DNA of 64,000 nt from CAYLMM01 sp964646035 (GCA_964646035.1 CAZYDJ010000002.1:13476-77475), one strand, 5' to 3'. Counted from the first letter of the stretch, positions 17,133 through 28,338 are shown. The notes: generated by a model from the letters alone, not told the origin. Made by a program: numbers and translations.

Positions 17133-19174
17133 TCCCCCGCCCCGGCAAAAAGACCGCCGCCGTGATTGCGGCGCTGATCCTGTTGCCCGGACTGCTCTAC
17201 GCACCGGCCGGCGACGGCCCCTTTCTCTTCGACGATGAAACGGGCGTGCTGGAACTCACCGCGGGCCACGCCGATCAAAGCCTGGGTCAGGTGCTGCGGT
17301 TCTGGGAAAAGGGACCGCTCGCCTACCGTCCGCTGCGCTTTCTCTCCTTCGCCGCCGACTGGAAACTCGGCGGAGGCGATCCGACCGTATTCCACATCAC
17401 CAACATCATTCTGCACGGCCTCTGCTGCCTGTTGCTGCTCGGCCTGTTCCGCCGTTTCAGGATGCCCGCGTCCATCGCCTTCACTGCGGCGCTGCTCTTC
17501 TGTGTCNNNNNNNNNNCATCCAACGGGGCCTCGATTGTGGTCCAGCCGGCCCCGCGTTGGGTGCTGCTCTGCGCCCTGTTCTATCTGATCGCGCTGCATT
17601 CATCGCTTTCGGCGGGCAGGTCGCCGCGTCACGCATCGCGCCTGGCATGGTCGGTGATCTTCTTCGCGGCGGGTCTGCTCTCCTATCTCTCCAAGGAGAT
17701 GGCGCTGAGCCTGCCCCTGGCCGCCCTGATGCTGGACATGATCGATCGCGGCAGTGACCGGCTGGATGTGGGCTCCGCTTTTCCGCGCCGAGTTTTCGCC
17801 GCGCTGCGGGGCCGTCCCGTCTTCTATGCCTTGATGATCTGCGGCGGCGCCGTCGGCTTGATCGAGAAACTGGTTCTTTCGCCGGGCACCCGGGTGCCGA
17901 TCGGGAGTTGGTCCGAGCCTCTGCGCAACATCCCCCTGCTGCTGCAGACGGTCTCGCTTCATGTCCGCAAGATCATCTGGCCATGGCCCCACGCGGCCGA
18001 CATGCGCGGCCTCTTCCCCGACCGCCTGCCCGACACGATTACCGGGACGATTCCCGCCGCGGGATGGAGCGGATTCTGGAACGGCGGCGGCCTGGTCGCC
18101 ACGATCGCGGGGCTGATCCTGCTGGGGTTGTCGGTTACGGCCTGCCGCCGCGCCGCGATCCGGGTTCGGACGGCGGCAACGGCCGGACTATGCTTCTTCC
18201 TGATCGCCCTGATCCCGGTGAGCAACCTCGTGCGCCTCAACGAGCCCGCCGCCGAACATTATCTCTACCTCCCCATGGCCGGCGGCGCCCTGCTGATGGC
18301 GGCCCTGATCTACGGCTTGGCCGACCGGAGTGATCGCGGCCGCCGACGGTCGGTGGCGGCGAGCGTTGCGACAACGGCGCTGATCCTGTTGCTGGCGACG
18401 ATGACCTTCGTCCGGGCCGGCGCCTGGAGCAGCGAGACGCGGCTCTGGTCCTCGGCTGCCGCCGCCAATCCCACCGGCGCCAGGGCGCTTAACAACCTGG
18501 GCCTGGCTCTCGGCGAAGCCGGTGACGCCGGGGCCGCGGCCGAATGCTTCGTCCGAGCACTGCGATTCGAACCGGGATCCGTGCGGACGACGGCTAATCT
18601 GGCCGGATTATTGCGGAAACAGGCAGATTTCGATGGAGCCTTGCGGACGGTCGACGCTGCCCTCGCCCTGAGGCCGGACGACCCGCTGCTGCTCTCGATG
18701 AAGGGCGGGATACTGCTTGCTTCGGGCAGGGCCGCCGAGGCGTTGCGCCCTCTCGACCGGGTAGCGGAGTTGCCGGGCGGGCCGGAAGCGGCCGGCGACG
18801 AGTGGGCCAGGGATCGCGGAGTCGCCCACTTCCAGGCCGGAGATGCTTCCGAAGCCGCGCTCATTCTCGAAACGGCGGCTGCGGACGCTCCGGGAAACCC
18901 ATCCCTCTGGACCAATCTCGGCGTAATCCTGCTCTCGCTGAACCGCATCGACGATGCCGCCGACGCCCTGGAAAATGCGGTAGCCCTGCCCGGATCACCT
19001 CCGTCGGCCCAGCGCAATCTGGCGGTCGCCCGTCTGCGCCAGGGCCGGCCCGACGAAGCCCGCCTGCATCTGGAAACAGCCCGTAGAATGGGTGACGCAA
19101 TACCGGAAGGCCTGGAGAAAGCAGTGGCCGCGGCCGAATCGACAGCGGCCGGCTTCATGGAGGAAATCAGGTGA
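17129..19174 (+). CDS. TMTC-like membrane protein with C-terminal TPR repeats
   Basis: This encodes 681 residues (with four unknown, residues 127-130, in the 10-N run) from a GTG start overlapping the previous stop. The N-terminal ~430 residues are multiple membrane helices with GDGPFLFDDE near the start (DD motif of GT-C enzymes) and RPLRFLSFAADWKLGG, FHITNIILHG. They match bacterial TMTC-like O-mannosyl-/O-GlcNAc-type GT-C proteins. The C-terminal ~220 residues are TPR repeats (ALNNLGLALGEAGDAGAAAECF, SLWTNLGVILLSLNRIDDAADAL). It likely glycosylates or binds exported substrates. The 10-N run sits exactly at a codon boundary, and the frame stays open across it. Confidence 0.7.
   Translation: MIPRPGKKTAAVIAALILLPGLLYAPAGDGPFLFDDETGVLELTAGHADQSLGQVLRFWEKGPLAYRPLRFLSFAADWKLGGGDPTVFHITNIILHGLCCLLLLGLFRRFRMPASIAFTAALLFCVXXXXSNGASIVVQPAPRWVLLCALFYLIALHSSLSAGRSPRHASRLAWSVIFFAAGLLSYLSKEMALSLPLAALMLDMIDRGSDRLDVGSAFPRRVFAALRGRPVFYALMICGGAVGLIEKLVLSPGTRVPIGSWSEPLRNIPLLLQTVSLHVRKIIWPWPHAADMRGLFPDRLPDTITGTIPAAGWSGFWNGGGLVATIAGLILLGLSVTACRRAAIRVRTAATAGLCFFLIALIPVSNLVRLNEPAAEHYLYLPMAGGALLMAALIYGLADRSDRGRRRSVAASVATTALILLLATMTFVRAGAWSSETRLWSSAAAANPTGARALNNLGLALGEAGDAGAAAECFVRALRFEPGSVRTTANLAGLLRKQADFDGALRTVDAALALRPDDPLLLSMKGGILLASGRAAEALRPLDRVAELPGGPEAAGDEWARDRGVAHFQAGDASEAALILETAAADAPGNPSLWTNLGVILLSLNRIDDAADALENAVALPGSPPSAQRNLAVARLRQGRPDEARLHLETARRMGDAIPEGLEKAVAAAESTAAGFMEEIR
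17507..17516. other. assembly gap (10 N)
   Basis: Ten unresolved bases inside the TMTC-like gene. The frames on both sides agree if the gap length is a true 10. The four missing residues fall where TMTC-like proteins usually carry an HPV/HPI-type phrase before the membrane-helix motif. Confidence 0.95.
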
Positions 19175-19235
19175 GATTTGAATATCCCACCTGAAATGAG
19201 GTAGAATCCGGGGCATCCCGAACCGGAGGTGCCAG

Positions 19236-20351
19236 ATGATCCGCCGCCGAATGATCATTGCCCTGGTTGCCTTGGCGATCAGCGCATCCGCAGCGACAGC
19301 AACCGCGGCCGACGGCAAATTCCGCCTGGTGCCCGCCGAATTGTCGGCCCGGTTCGCCCGACTGGCCCTCGATTGTCTGCAGAAGGAGTATCCCAACAAG
19401 ATCGCGCACACCATGAATTCGGACATGGACGTCAAGCCGCCACGCGAACTCCATCCCGCCTTCTATGGTTGTTTCGATTGGCATTCTTCGGTACACGCCC
19501 ACTGGATGCTGGCCCGCCTGGCCAGGCTCAACCCCCATGCCCCTTTCGCGGCTGATATCAAAGCAGCACTGGACCGCAGCCTCACCCCCGAGAACATGGC
19601 GGCGGAAGCCGATTATATCCGGCAGGAGGGGCGAGCCACCTACGAGCGTCCCTACGGCCTGGCCTGGCTGCTGCAACTCTGCGCGGAATTGAGGGAATGG
19701 GACGATCCCGAAGCACGTCGTTGGTCGGGAAATCTGCGTGTCCTGGAAGACGAGGCCGCCGAGCGCCTGGGAGACTGGCTGCCCAAGCTCCGCTATCCGA
19801 TACGGACCGGAGAGCATAGCCAGACCGCCTTCGCCCTCGGGCTGGCTCTGGATTGGGCCCGGGCGGCGGGCAGATCGACCATCGCCGATCTGATCGCCGG
19901 CAAGGCGTTGCGCTTCCACGCCGGGGATCGCAACGGTCCTCTCGCCTACGAGCCCTCGGGTCAGGATTTTCTCTCTCCCTGCCTGGCCGAAGCCGATCTG
20001 ATGCGACGGGTCATGACGGACGCCGAGTTCGCGTCATGGCTCGACGGATTCCTGCCGGTCATTCCCGGTGACGGACGGGCCGACTGGTTGCCGGTAGCGG
20101 AGGTGACCGATCGCTCGGACGGCAAGCTGGCCCATCTCGACGGACTGAACCTGAGCCGCTCCTGGATGCTGGAGGGCATCGCCGCCGGGCTGCCCGATTC
20201 CGACTCCCGTCGCGAATCGTTGCTGGCCGCTGCGGCCGCCCATCGCGACAAGGGCATCGAGGCCGTGACCGGCGAGCATTACGAGGGCGGGCATTGGCTG
20301 GGGTCGTTCGCCACCTACCTCGTCACCGGCAGGGGGCTGGGTACGGACTGA
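19236..20351 (+). CDS. DUF2891 domain exported protein
   Basis: This encodes 371 residues. Residues 1-24 are a signal peptide (basic start, then LVALAISASAATATA). The body has the hallmark of DUF2891: HPAFYGCFDWHSSVHAHW near the start, then ERPYGLAWLLQL, GEHSQTAFALGLALD and YEGGHWLGSFATYLVT at the end. The fold is likely an alpha/alpha toroid; the conserved His, Asp and Glu suggest an enzymatic role but none is established. A GGAGG site precedes ATG 19236. It is followed by a GC-rich hairpin at 20362 and then a promoter for the subtilase. Confidence 0.85.
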   Translation: MIRRRMIIALVALAISASAATATAADGKFRLVPAELSARFARLALDCLQKEYPNKIAHTMNSDMDVKPPRELHPAFYGCFDWHSSVHAHWMLARLARLNPHAPFAADIKAALDRSLTPENMAAEADYIRQEGRATYERPYGLAWLLQLCAELREWDDPEARRWSGNLRVLEDEAAERLGDWLPKLRYPIRTGEHSQTAFALGLALDWARAAGRSTIADLIAGKALRFHAGDRNGPLAYEPSGQDFLSPCLAEADLMRRVMTDAEFASWLDGFLPVIPGDGRADWLPVAEVTDRSDGKLAHLDGLNLSRSWMLEGIAAGLPDSDSRRESLLAAAAAHRDKGIEAVTGEHYEGGHWLGSFATYLVTGRGLGTD

Positions 20352-20361
20352 CTGCGGCGAA

Positions 20362-20396
20362 CCGTGCGGCGCGCCGGTCATCAGGCAGCCGCACGG
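20362..20396. terminator. possible terminator hairpin after DUF2891 gene
   Basis: A 9-bp GC stem (20362-20370 with 20388-20396) encloses a 17-base loop just after the DUF2891 stop. There is no T tract, so Rho-independent termination is uncertain. Confidence 0.4.
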
Positions 20397-20457
20397 CGGT
20401 TCACCAAATCTGAAAAAACCAAACCATAATGATCATAATTAGCTGCATTATATGCAA

Positions 20458-20486
20458 TTGACTGATTTCGACATCTGGCCTAAAAT
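20458..20486 (+). promoter_or_regulatory. sigma-70-type promoter of the subtilase gene
   Basis: TTGACT at 20458-20463 and TAAAAT at 20481-20486 are separated by 17 bases, close to consensus. They lie in an AT-rich stretch (20400-20490) within GC-rich DNA. Predicted transcription start near 20493, giving a leader of about 140 bases that contains a strong hairpin (20507-20514 with 20524-20531). Confidence 0.75.
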
Positions 20487-20632
20487 AATGTTCCCCGTCG
20501 GTAGGCCCCGCGTGAACCGCAACCACGCGGGACTTTCATATTACCCAGCCGAAAGGAGCCTTACCGTAGCGCAGCTCAGACCGCCTTACTTCTCTCGCCA
20601 ACAGGTCGTAGAGACTGCCACAGGAGTTTGAA

Positions 20633-23600
20633 ATGAAGAAAACCTGCCTGCTTGTCCTAGCGGCTGTCGCCATGCTCGCCATGCCTTTGGCGGTTTCGGC
20701 GAACGCTCCTCTCGCCGGTGCGGCCAAGACCGTGTCCGGAGATCAGTCCGCATTCGCAGAGGGACGAATTCTCGTCAAGTTCACCCCCAACGCCTATGCC
20801 TCGTCCAAGCTCAACTTCCGGATGGAAAAAGGCTTGTCCGCCCCCGGCATCGAGACCGGCCTGGCTTCGGTCGACGCCCTCTCTTTCAACTCCGGCGTAA
20901 CCAAGGTTAGCCGCCCCTACGGACAGCCGGCCGATGTCGAGCTGGCTTCCAGCATCGGCGTGGACCGCTGGTTCGCTCTCGAGATTCCCGCCGGCAGCGA
21001 CCCCCGAATGGTCGCCGCCCGCTACGCAGCGGATCCCAACGTGGAGTCCGCCACGGTCGACTGGCGCGCCTTCCCGGCCGCCACGCCCAACGACACCTAC
21101 TATGACAAGAACTGGGGCCACGAAAACACCGGCCAGCTTCTTGCCTACGATTGGGCCACCTACAGCCACGAGAACGGCGATCCTGTCGGCACCCCCGGCT
21201 TCGACACCAAGGCCTACCAGGCCTGGGACGCGGCCGCCGGCTTCGGCGATCCCGGCGTGGTCATCGCGATCATCGATTCCGGCGTGGATGTCAATCATCC
21301 CGACCTGCGCCTGGTGCCCGGATACGACTTCGGCGACAATGATTCCAATCCCATGGACGACAGCGCCGACCCCGGCCACGGCACCTGCTGCGCCGGCGTC
21401 GCCGCCGCGCGCGCGGACAACAACATCGGCGTGGCCGGAGCAGCCGGCGGTTGCTCGGTAATGCCCGTCAAGATCGCCGACAGCGGCGGCTCGATGTACT
21501 TCTCCTACATCCAGAACGCCTTGTACTATGTGGGCGACCAGGATGTGGACATTGCCAGCATGAGCCTTGGCGCGCCGCTGAGCAGCGACCCCGCCACCGA
21601 CGACGCGATCGCCTACGCCTACAACAAGGGCGTGACAATTCTCGCGGCCACCGGCAACGAGAACATGTCCACGATCAGCTACCCCGCCATCAACCAGTAT
21701 GTGATCGGCGTGGGCGCGGCCTCCCCCTGCGGCGACCGCAAGCGCAGCAGCAGCAGCAGCACCGAGCTGAACCCCGGCGTCGATGCTGATCCGCTGGGAT
21801 ACACCTGTGACGGTGAGCGCTGGTGGGGATCGAACTACGGCGTGTCCGTCCAGGACGCGGCCGGCGCGGTCGACGTGCTGGCTCCGACGATCCTGCCTTC
21901 CACCGACATCAGCGGCAGCGGCGGCTACGTTTCCGGCGATTACGAGATGTGGTTCAACGGAACTTCGTGCTCCACTCCCTACGCCGCCGGCGTCTGCGCC
22001 CTGATCGTTTCCAACTCTCCGGGCCTGACTCCCGCCCAGGTGCGCGACGCCCTGGTCTCGACCGCGACCGACGTGGTCAACGCCGAGTCGGGAACCGGCT
22101 GGGACCGTTGGTCCGGCTACGGCATGGTCGACGCCGCCGCGGCTGTCGGCGGAGGCGAGCCGGTCGCTCCGACCGCTGCTTTCTCCGGCGTTCCCGTTTC
22201 CGGCTACGCGCCCCTGTCGGTCAGCTTCAATGACCAGTCCAGCGGCATTCCCACCAGCTGGAACTGGAACTTCGGCGACGGCGCCACTTCCACGGCCCAG
22301 AACCCGACCCATGTCTACGATACGGTCGGCACCTACACCGTCACCCTGACGGCCGCCAACGACGTCGGCAGCGACGCCGAGGTCAAATCCGCCTACATCA
22401 CCGTCCTGGATCCCGGCAGCGTGACCGACGTCACCGCTACGGGCGAAACCTCGGTGATCGGCACCGTCAGCGGCAGCTACCTGAACACCAAGTTCGCCGA
22501 CAACTCCTATGAGGTCCTGACCGAGGAGGCCTACACCGGCCATCCGCGCAAGACCTACAGCTACATGGAGCATCGCTGGAACTTCGATCTTCCGGCCAAC
22601 GGCGGCGCGACGTTCACGGTCGAGGCGTATCGTCCCGCCAACTCCGACGGCGACAACTTCGTCTTCACCTACAGCACCGACGGCTCCACCTGGCTACCTT
22701 TGGTTACCGTCGCCAGCGCGACCGAGCAGGCCTACACCGCCGAGATCTCGGTGCAGGGCGCCGTGACCGTCCGCGTAGTGGACAGCAACCGGACCTACTA
22801 CATGACGTCCAACGACAAGCTGTACGTCGACTACGTCGGGTTCACCGTCGGCGGAGTCGTTGCTACGCCTCCGACAGCCGCATTCTCCGGTTCGCCGGTC
22901 AGCGGCGTCTATCCGCTGGAAGTCGCGTTCGCGGACGAGTCGACCGGCTCGCCGACGACCTGGAACTGGGACTTCGGCGACGGCGGCAACTCGACCGCCC
23001 AGAACCCGGCCCACACCTACACGGCTGCCGGCGTCTATACCGTGAGCCTGACCGTGGGCAACGACGAGGGCGCCGACTCCCTGACCAGGACCGATTACAT
23101 CACGGTTACCGAGCCGGGGACCCAGACCGCGGTCCACGTGGCCGCAATCTCGGTCAGCCGCGCCAAGGTCGGCCCGAACTACCTCGGCGTCGGCGTGATC
23201 ACCATCCAGGACGAAAACGGCCTGCCGATCAGCGGCGCCACCGTTTTCGCCACCGCCACCGGACCTAGCGGCGGCAGCTTCAGTGGAGTCACCGGCACCA
23301 GCGGCACAGTGACAATGCAAACCTCAGGCATCAAGAAGCCTTCGGGCGAATGGTGCTTCGAGGTCACCAACGTCACTCACGCCACCTTGACCTACGATTC
23401 GGCGGCCAACGTGGTGACGAAGGCCTGCGAGAGCGGAACGGTCTACAGCGCGGACGCCAAGCCCGCGTCGTTCTCCCTCTCCCAGAACCATCCGAACCCG
23501 TTCAACCCGATGACCCAGATCAATTTCGGACTACAGCAGGCGTCCAGCGTCCGGCTGTGCGTCTACAACGTCCGCGGCGAGGTCGTCGCCGTTCTGGCCG

Positions 23601-23728
23601 AAGGCCCCATGTCTTCGGGCGAACACACGGTGACCTGGTACGCGGGCAGTCAGCCCAGCGGAGTCTACTTCTACCGCCTGGACGCCGGCGCGTTCAGCGA
23701 AGTGAAGCGGATGATGCTGCTGAAGTAG
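20633..23728 (+). CDS. secreted subtilisin-like serine protease with PKD domains and FlgD-like tail
   Basis: This encodes 1031 residues. A signal peptide (1-24) is followed by an inhibitor-like prodomain (to ~150). The catalytic S8 domain spans ~155-500: Asp215 in IAIIDSGVD, His249 in DPGHGTCC, oxyanion Asn342 in ATGNEN, and Ser445 in FNGTSCSTPYAAG. Two PKD domains (~512-592 and ~747-826) contain WNWNFGDG and WNWDFGDG. The region 600-740 between them is an unassigned beta-rich domain; 835-935 looks Ig-like. The C-terminus has NHPNPFNPMTQ then an FlgD-like domain (NVRGEVVAVL, PSGVYFYRL). Cys-rich patches suggest disulphides. A loop with an (AGC)5 repeat encodes a serine run at 372-376. It is likely an extracellular protease. 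Confidence 0.92.
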   Translation: MKKTCLLVLAAVAMLAMPLAVSANAPLAGAAKTVSGDQSAFAEGRILVKFTPNAYASSKLNFRMEKGLSAPGIETGLASVDALSFNSGVTKVSRPYGQPADVELASSIGVDRWFALEIPAGSDPRMVAARYAADPNVESATVDWRAFPAATPNDTYYDKNWGHENTGQLLAYDWATYSHENGDPVGTPGFDTKAYQAWDAAAGFGDPGVVIAIIDSGVDVNHPDLRLVPGYDFGDNDSNPMDDSADPGHGTCCAGVAAARADNNIGVAGAAGGCSVMPVKIADSGGSMYFSYIQNALYYVGDQDVDIASMSLGAPLSSDPATDDAIAYAYNKGVTILAATGNENMSTISYPAINQYVIGVGAASPCGDRKRSSSSSTELNPGVDADPLGYTCDGERWWGSNYGVSVQDAAGAVDVLAPTILPSTDISGSGGYVSGDYEMWFNGTSCSTPYAAGVCALIVSNSPGLTPAQVRDALVSTATDVVNAESGTGWDRWSGYGMVDAAAAVGGGEPVAPTAAFSGVPVSGYAPLSVSFNDQSSGIPTSWNWNFGDGATSTAQNPTHVYDTVGTYTVTLTAANDVGSDAEVKSAYITVLDPGSVTDVTATGETSVIGTVSGSYLNTKFADNSYEVLTEEAYTGHPRKTYSYMEHRWNFDLPANGGATFTVEAYRPANSDGDNFVFTYSTDGSTWLPLVTVASATEQAYTAEISVQGAVTVRVVDSNRTYYMTSNDKLYVDYVGFTVGGVVATPPTAAFSGSPVSGVYPLEVAFADESTGSPTTWNWDFGDGGNSTAQNPAHTYTAAGVYTVSLTVGNDEGADSLTRTDYITVTEPGTQTAVHVAAISVSRAKVGPNYLGVGVITIQDENGLPISGATVFATATGPSGGSFSGVTGTSGTVTMQTSGIKKPSGEWCFEVTNVTHATLTYDSAANVVTKACESGTVYSADAKPASFSLSQNHPNPFNPMTQINFGLQQASSVRLCVYNVRGEVVAVLAEGPMSSGEHTVTWYAGSQPSGVYFYRLDAGAFSEVKRMMLLK

Positions 23729-23764
23729 CGATCTGAAATGCGGAACGGTCCGCATCGACGAAAA

Positions 23765-23797
23765 AAGGCCCCGGGAGACAACTCCCGGGGCCTTCTT
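23765..23797. terminator. strong bidirectional terminator hairpin
   Basis: A 13-bp GC stem (23765-23777 with 23782-23794) with a 4-base loop is preceded by six A residues and followed by CTTCTT. It can act on both strands and lies 37 bases after the subtilase stop, between convergent transcription units. Confidence 0.85.
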
Positions 23798-23818
23798 CAT
23801 GCGAACCATATAACGGGA

Positions 23819-23847
23819 AGGGCCCCGGGAAATAATCCCGGGGCCCT
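23819..23847. terminator. second terminator-like hairpin
   Basis: A 12-bp stem (23819-23830 with 23836-23847) closes on a 5-base A/T loop. The sequence is nearly a copy of the preceding hairpin with a different loop; no T tract follows. Confidence 0.6.
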
Positions 23848-24422
23848 ACGCTTCCGACGACACTTGGGGGTCGGGGGGTGGAGGGAGCCGTCGGAAGCTC
23901 CGCGCATTCGGCCCTGTTCGTTTCCGTGGGCCGGACGAGACTCCGTCGCAACGATCGCGATCGGGGCCCACGTCTGACCAGGGCCGGACAGCATCGGTGT
24001 CGACTAGCGACAACCTCTGCTCGAATCAAGGACCTGCCGGACGCTCACTGATGCGGGGCTGAGATGAGCGCGACCACCTTGTTGACGGTCTAGAGGCCCG
24101 GCGGGCCCGAACTCTGATATCCCGAAGGCGGAGGGGAAAGGACATGCTGCTGATGCTGTTGTCGGGATGTCCCGCTGAACTGTTGTCCAAATCCCCAAAC
24201 CCGCCATTCGTGATTTCATATTAGCTATATGCCAGACCCGTACCATACAAGACCCAGATGGACCTGAATATTTCGCATTTTGCAATCTGCTGTAAAATAA
24301 GAAGATGGCTGGAGGCGGGATAGTTGGAGGCGATCAGCCCACTGTCCGGATTCGGACATGTGCGCGAAAGCGTGCACTTGATTTCGGTCAATTGCCCGAA
24401 TGCGTGCGGATCAATGGCGGAG
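23848..24422. other. 575-bp convergent intergenic region with further hairpins
   Basis: Two more inverted repeats follow the two terminators: a 10-bp stem (23850-23859 with 23889-23898) with a G-rich loop of four G tracts, and an 8-bp stem (23925-23932 with 23965-23972). From about 24000 to 24420 no gene is recognised; an open frame on the minus strand (24004-24285) has no signal for translation or known family. Confidence 0.5.
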
Positions 24423-25880
<1,458 letters not shown>

Positions 25881-25881
25881 T

Positions 25882-28338
25882 TCAGCCCACCTCCAGGCCG
25901 GCGGCGACGCGGAAGCGGATCCGGAAGCTGGCCCCGCCGTCTGCGTTGTCGCCGTGTAGGATCTCACCGCCGAATCCGGTAACGAAACGCTTCACGATGG
26001 CCAAGCCGAGACCGGAGCCTTCGCCGACCGGCCGGGACGAGAAGAAGGGGTCGAAGATGCTGTAGTCGTCTTCGTCCGGCAGCCCAACGCCGTTGTCATG
26101 AACCTCCAGCCACGCGCCCTGATCGTCGATGCGTGTCACGATCCTGATGTATTTGTCGGTGCGGGAAACGGATTCCAGCGACTTGATGGCGTTGGCCACC
26201 AGGTTGATGAGGATCTGCTCGATCTGCAGTTCGTGCCCGATGACAAGCGGCGAATCCGCGCTCAGCTCGATTCGGGAATCGACGCCGTGATCGTAGATCT
26301 GCCTCTCGACCAGCGTCACTGCGTTGCGAATCGATTGATTCAGATCCACGGAGCCTACGCTCTCGCTGCCCGGAGTGATCCGGAAATTGCGCATATGCCT
26401 GACTATGGCGTCGATCCGGTCGGCGCCGCCGGCGATCTTGTTCAGCGTCTCCATGATCCGCTCGGGAATGGATCCGGGATTGCGCCCTGCATAGAAAATC
26501 GCACTGTCGGTGGTGACCTTGATGGCGTTCAGGGGCTGGTTGATCTCGTGGGTGATGCCCGCAGCCATAACCCCGAGGGAAGCCATTCTCGACGATGCCT
26601 CCAGTTCCTGGATCGCCTCGGTATGCTTCTGTTCCGCCTCCAGTCGCGCCGTCGTCTGGTCGTGACGCTCCCACGAGTTGCCGATCATGTCGGACAGCGT
26701 GTTGAAGGTCGACAGCTCGTCGTCCCGCCAGCGATAGGATTCGACCATGTCCAGGGCCAGCACGCCCTTGACGCTCCCGGCCACCTTCACCGGCAGCAAC
26801 ACCAGGGAACGGATATTCCGCGAGGAATAATGACTCCGCAGATCTTCGGGCAATGTCGAGACATCGTTGTTGACGAATCTCTCGCCGCGAAGCAGCAGAG
26901 CATAGACTTCGGCCACTTCGTCGGCGTCGATCGAGGCTGGTTCCCTGATGGTCTCGCCGCGGCGCGAGAGCTTGCTGGTGATCAGACGGCTGGTCCGGCT
27001 GGAGGGCGACAAACTGCGCAGGCTGATGCGGTCCACATCCAGCTTTCTCATCAAAAGATTCAACAAGTCGTCGAGCACCGTGCGGAAGTCATCGGTCGAG
27101 TTGAGCAGATCCGCCGCATCGGCCATCAGGGATTCCTGCGACAGCGCCCTTCGCAGCCGCCCCCGCTCGGCGATCAGTTCCGCCTCGGCCCGGCGGCGCT
27201 TCATGATGTTCGTCGCCAACACCAGGATCACCAGCGCCATGATCGAGGCCACCGTCGACACGGCCTGGATGGTCCTGCGGTTCACCTCGTAGAAGCTTGG
27301 CGGCACGTTGATCACCACGCTGCCTTCGGGCAGGTCTTCGGCGTCGATTCCGAAGCGCTTCAACTCCTGATCGTCGAACATGAACTGGTTGGGGCTGTCG
27401 GTCTGGAAAGGTATGGAATCGACATCCTCGCCGGCGAGAATGCGCCTGGCCACCACCCCGGCCGAAATGCCCTGCATATGCCCGTTGGTCATCATCCCGC
27501 CGACGACGCCGAACCCCAGATAGAAATCCCAGCAGCTGTAGATCGGAACCGTCGTCGCCGCCCGCAGGAGGGAAATGCTTTCTTTGTATTCGAGAAACTC
27601 GCCCTGCTCGTCGTGCGAGAACGCCAGCAGCAAGATCAAGGAGTTCGCTCCCAGTTGTTCGGCTTCATGCAGCACCTGATCCGTGCTCTTCGCTTCCAGG
27701 AATCGAATTCGCACCCGGTTTTCGAAATTGGGGATCAGGGTCTTCAGCCGATCACGCAAGGCCAGATTGGTCGATGTCATGTCGTCGACGACCACGATCT
27801 CCCGGGTTTCGGGATGCAGATCGAGCGCCACCTCGATGGTGCTGCGCAGGTCGACCGCTTCGAAGACCCCTGTCAGCCCGGATATGTTCTTGGGCAATGA
27901 TTCCGGAGACGCGTTGACGCCGCAGAAAACACCGGGAACGCCGGGCGCGATGCTGTCCCGATAGGAGATGAAGAACCTCAGCGCGTTGTCGTCGGAGATC
28001 AATACAGCAGCGAATCCGCGTCCCGCGTACTTATTCTTGAGATACGGCACCAGCGTCGAAGGCAGTCGCGGAGAGGGAAAGCGTTTGGTGTCTAGGTTCT
28101 CGACGAACAGCTCGTATTCGAAACCACTCTCATCCAGTTCCTCGGTCAGCCCGGCGAGCGTGGATTCGGACCACTCGAAGCCCCGATGATAGGAATTCAG
28201 GACCAGGATCTCGGCCCTCTTGCCGGGCGCAGCCGATTTTTCGGACTTCGCGGCTCCTGTGCACATAAATAGAGCGGCGGCCATGCTGATCACGACGTAC
28301 AGATATGGCGGGAGAGAAATCTTCCCGGTGAAGTTCAT
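25882..28338 (-). CDS. sensor histidine kinase with ABC substrate-binding-like periplasmic domain
   Basis: This encodes 818 residues. A signal-like segment (10-30) is followed by a periplasmic domain (42-345) of the ABC_sub_bind type (EILVLNSYHRGF..., PIYSCWDFYLGFGVVGGMM). Then comes one membrane helix (356-380), a GAF-like domain (~405-555), the dimerisation helix with phospho-acceptor His597 (THEINQPLNAI), and the ATPase with the N box NLVANAIKS, DNGVG and GSGLGL. The sensed ligand is probably a small molecule in the periplasm. It is cotranscribed with the NtrC-type regulator, one base apart, forming a complete two-component pair. Confidence 0.92.
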   Translation of the reverse strand: MNFTGKISLPPYLYVVISMAAALFMCTGAAKSEKSAAPGKRAEILVLNSYHRGFEWSESTLAGLTEELDESGFEYELFVENLDTKRFPSPRLPSTLVPYLKNKYAGRGFAAVLISDDNALRFFISYRDSIAPGVPGVFCGVNASPESLPKNISGLTGVFEAVDLRSTIEVALDLHPETREIVVVDDMTSTNLALRDRLKTLIPNFENRVRIRFLEAKSTDQVLHEAEQLGANSLILLLAFSHDEQGEFLEYKESISLLRAATTVPIYSCWDFYLGFGVVGGMMTNGHMQGISAGVVARRILAGEDVDSIPFQTDSPNQFMFDDQELKRFGIDAEDLPEGSVVINVPPSFYEVNRRTIQAVSTVASIMALVILVLATNIMKRRRAEAELIAERGRLRRALSQESLMADAADLLNSTDDFRTVLDDLLNLLMRKLDVDRISLRSLSPSSRTSRLITSKLSRRGETIREPASIDADEVAEVYALLLRGERFVNNDVSTLPEDLRSHYSSRNIRSLVLLPVKVAGSVKGVLALDMVESYRWRDDELSTFNTLSDMIGNSWERHDQTTARLEAEQKHTEAIQELEASSRMASLGVMAAGITHEINQPLNAIKVTTDSAIFYAGRNPGSIPERIMETLNKIAGGADRIDAIVRHMRNFRITPGSESVGSVDLNQSIRNAVTLVERQIYDHGVDSRIELSADSPLVIGHELQIEQILINLVANAIKSLESVSRTDKYIRIVTRIDDQGAWLEVHDNGVGLPDEDDYSIFDPFFSSRPVGEGSGLGLAIVKRFVTGFGGEILHGDNADGGASFRIRFRVAAGLEVG

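Noticed and set aside
17507..17516. Frameshift in the TMTC-like gene at the N run
   Set aside because: The frame after the gap continues as a normal membrane protein with TPRs; other frames give non-protein-like sequence.
20657..22573. A 638-codon open frame antisense to the subtilase
   Set aside because: Sits opposite a protease with a complete catalytic triad and has repetitive composition from the complementary codons.
24004..24285. A 93-codon minus-strand frame in the convergent gap
   Set aside because: No ribosome site, no recognised family, and composition unlike neighbouring genes.
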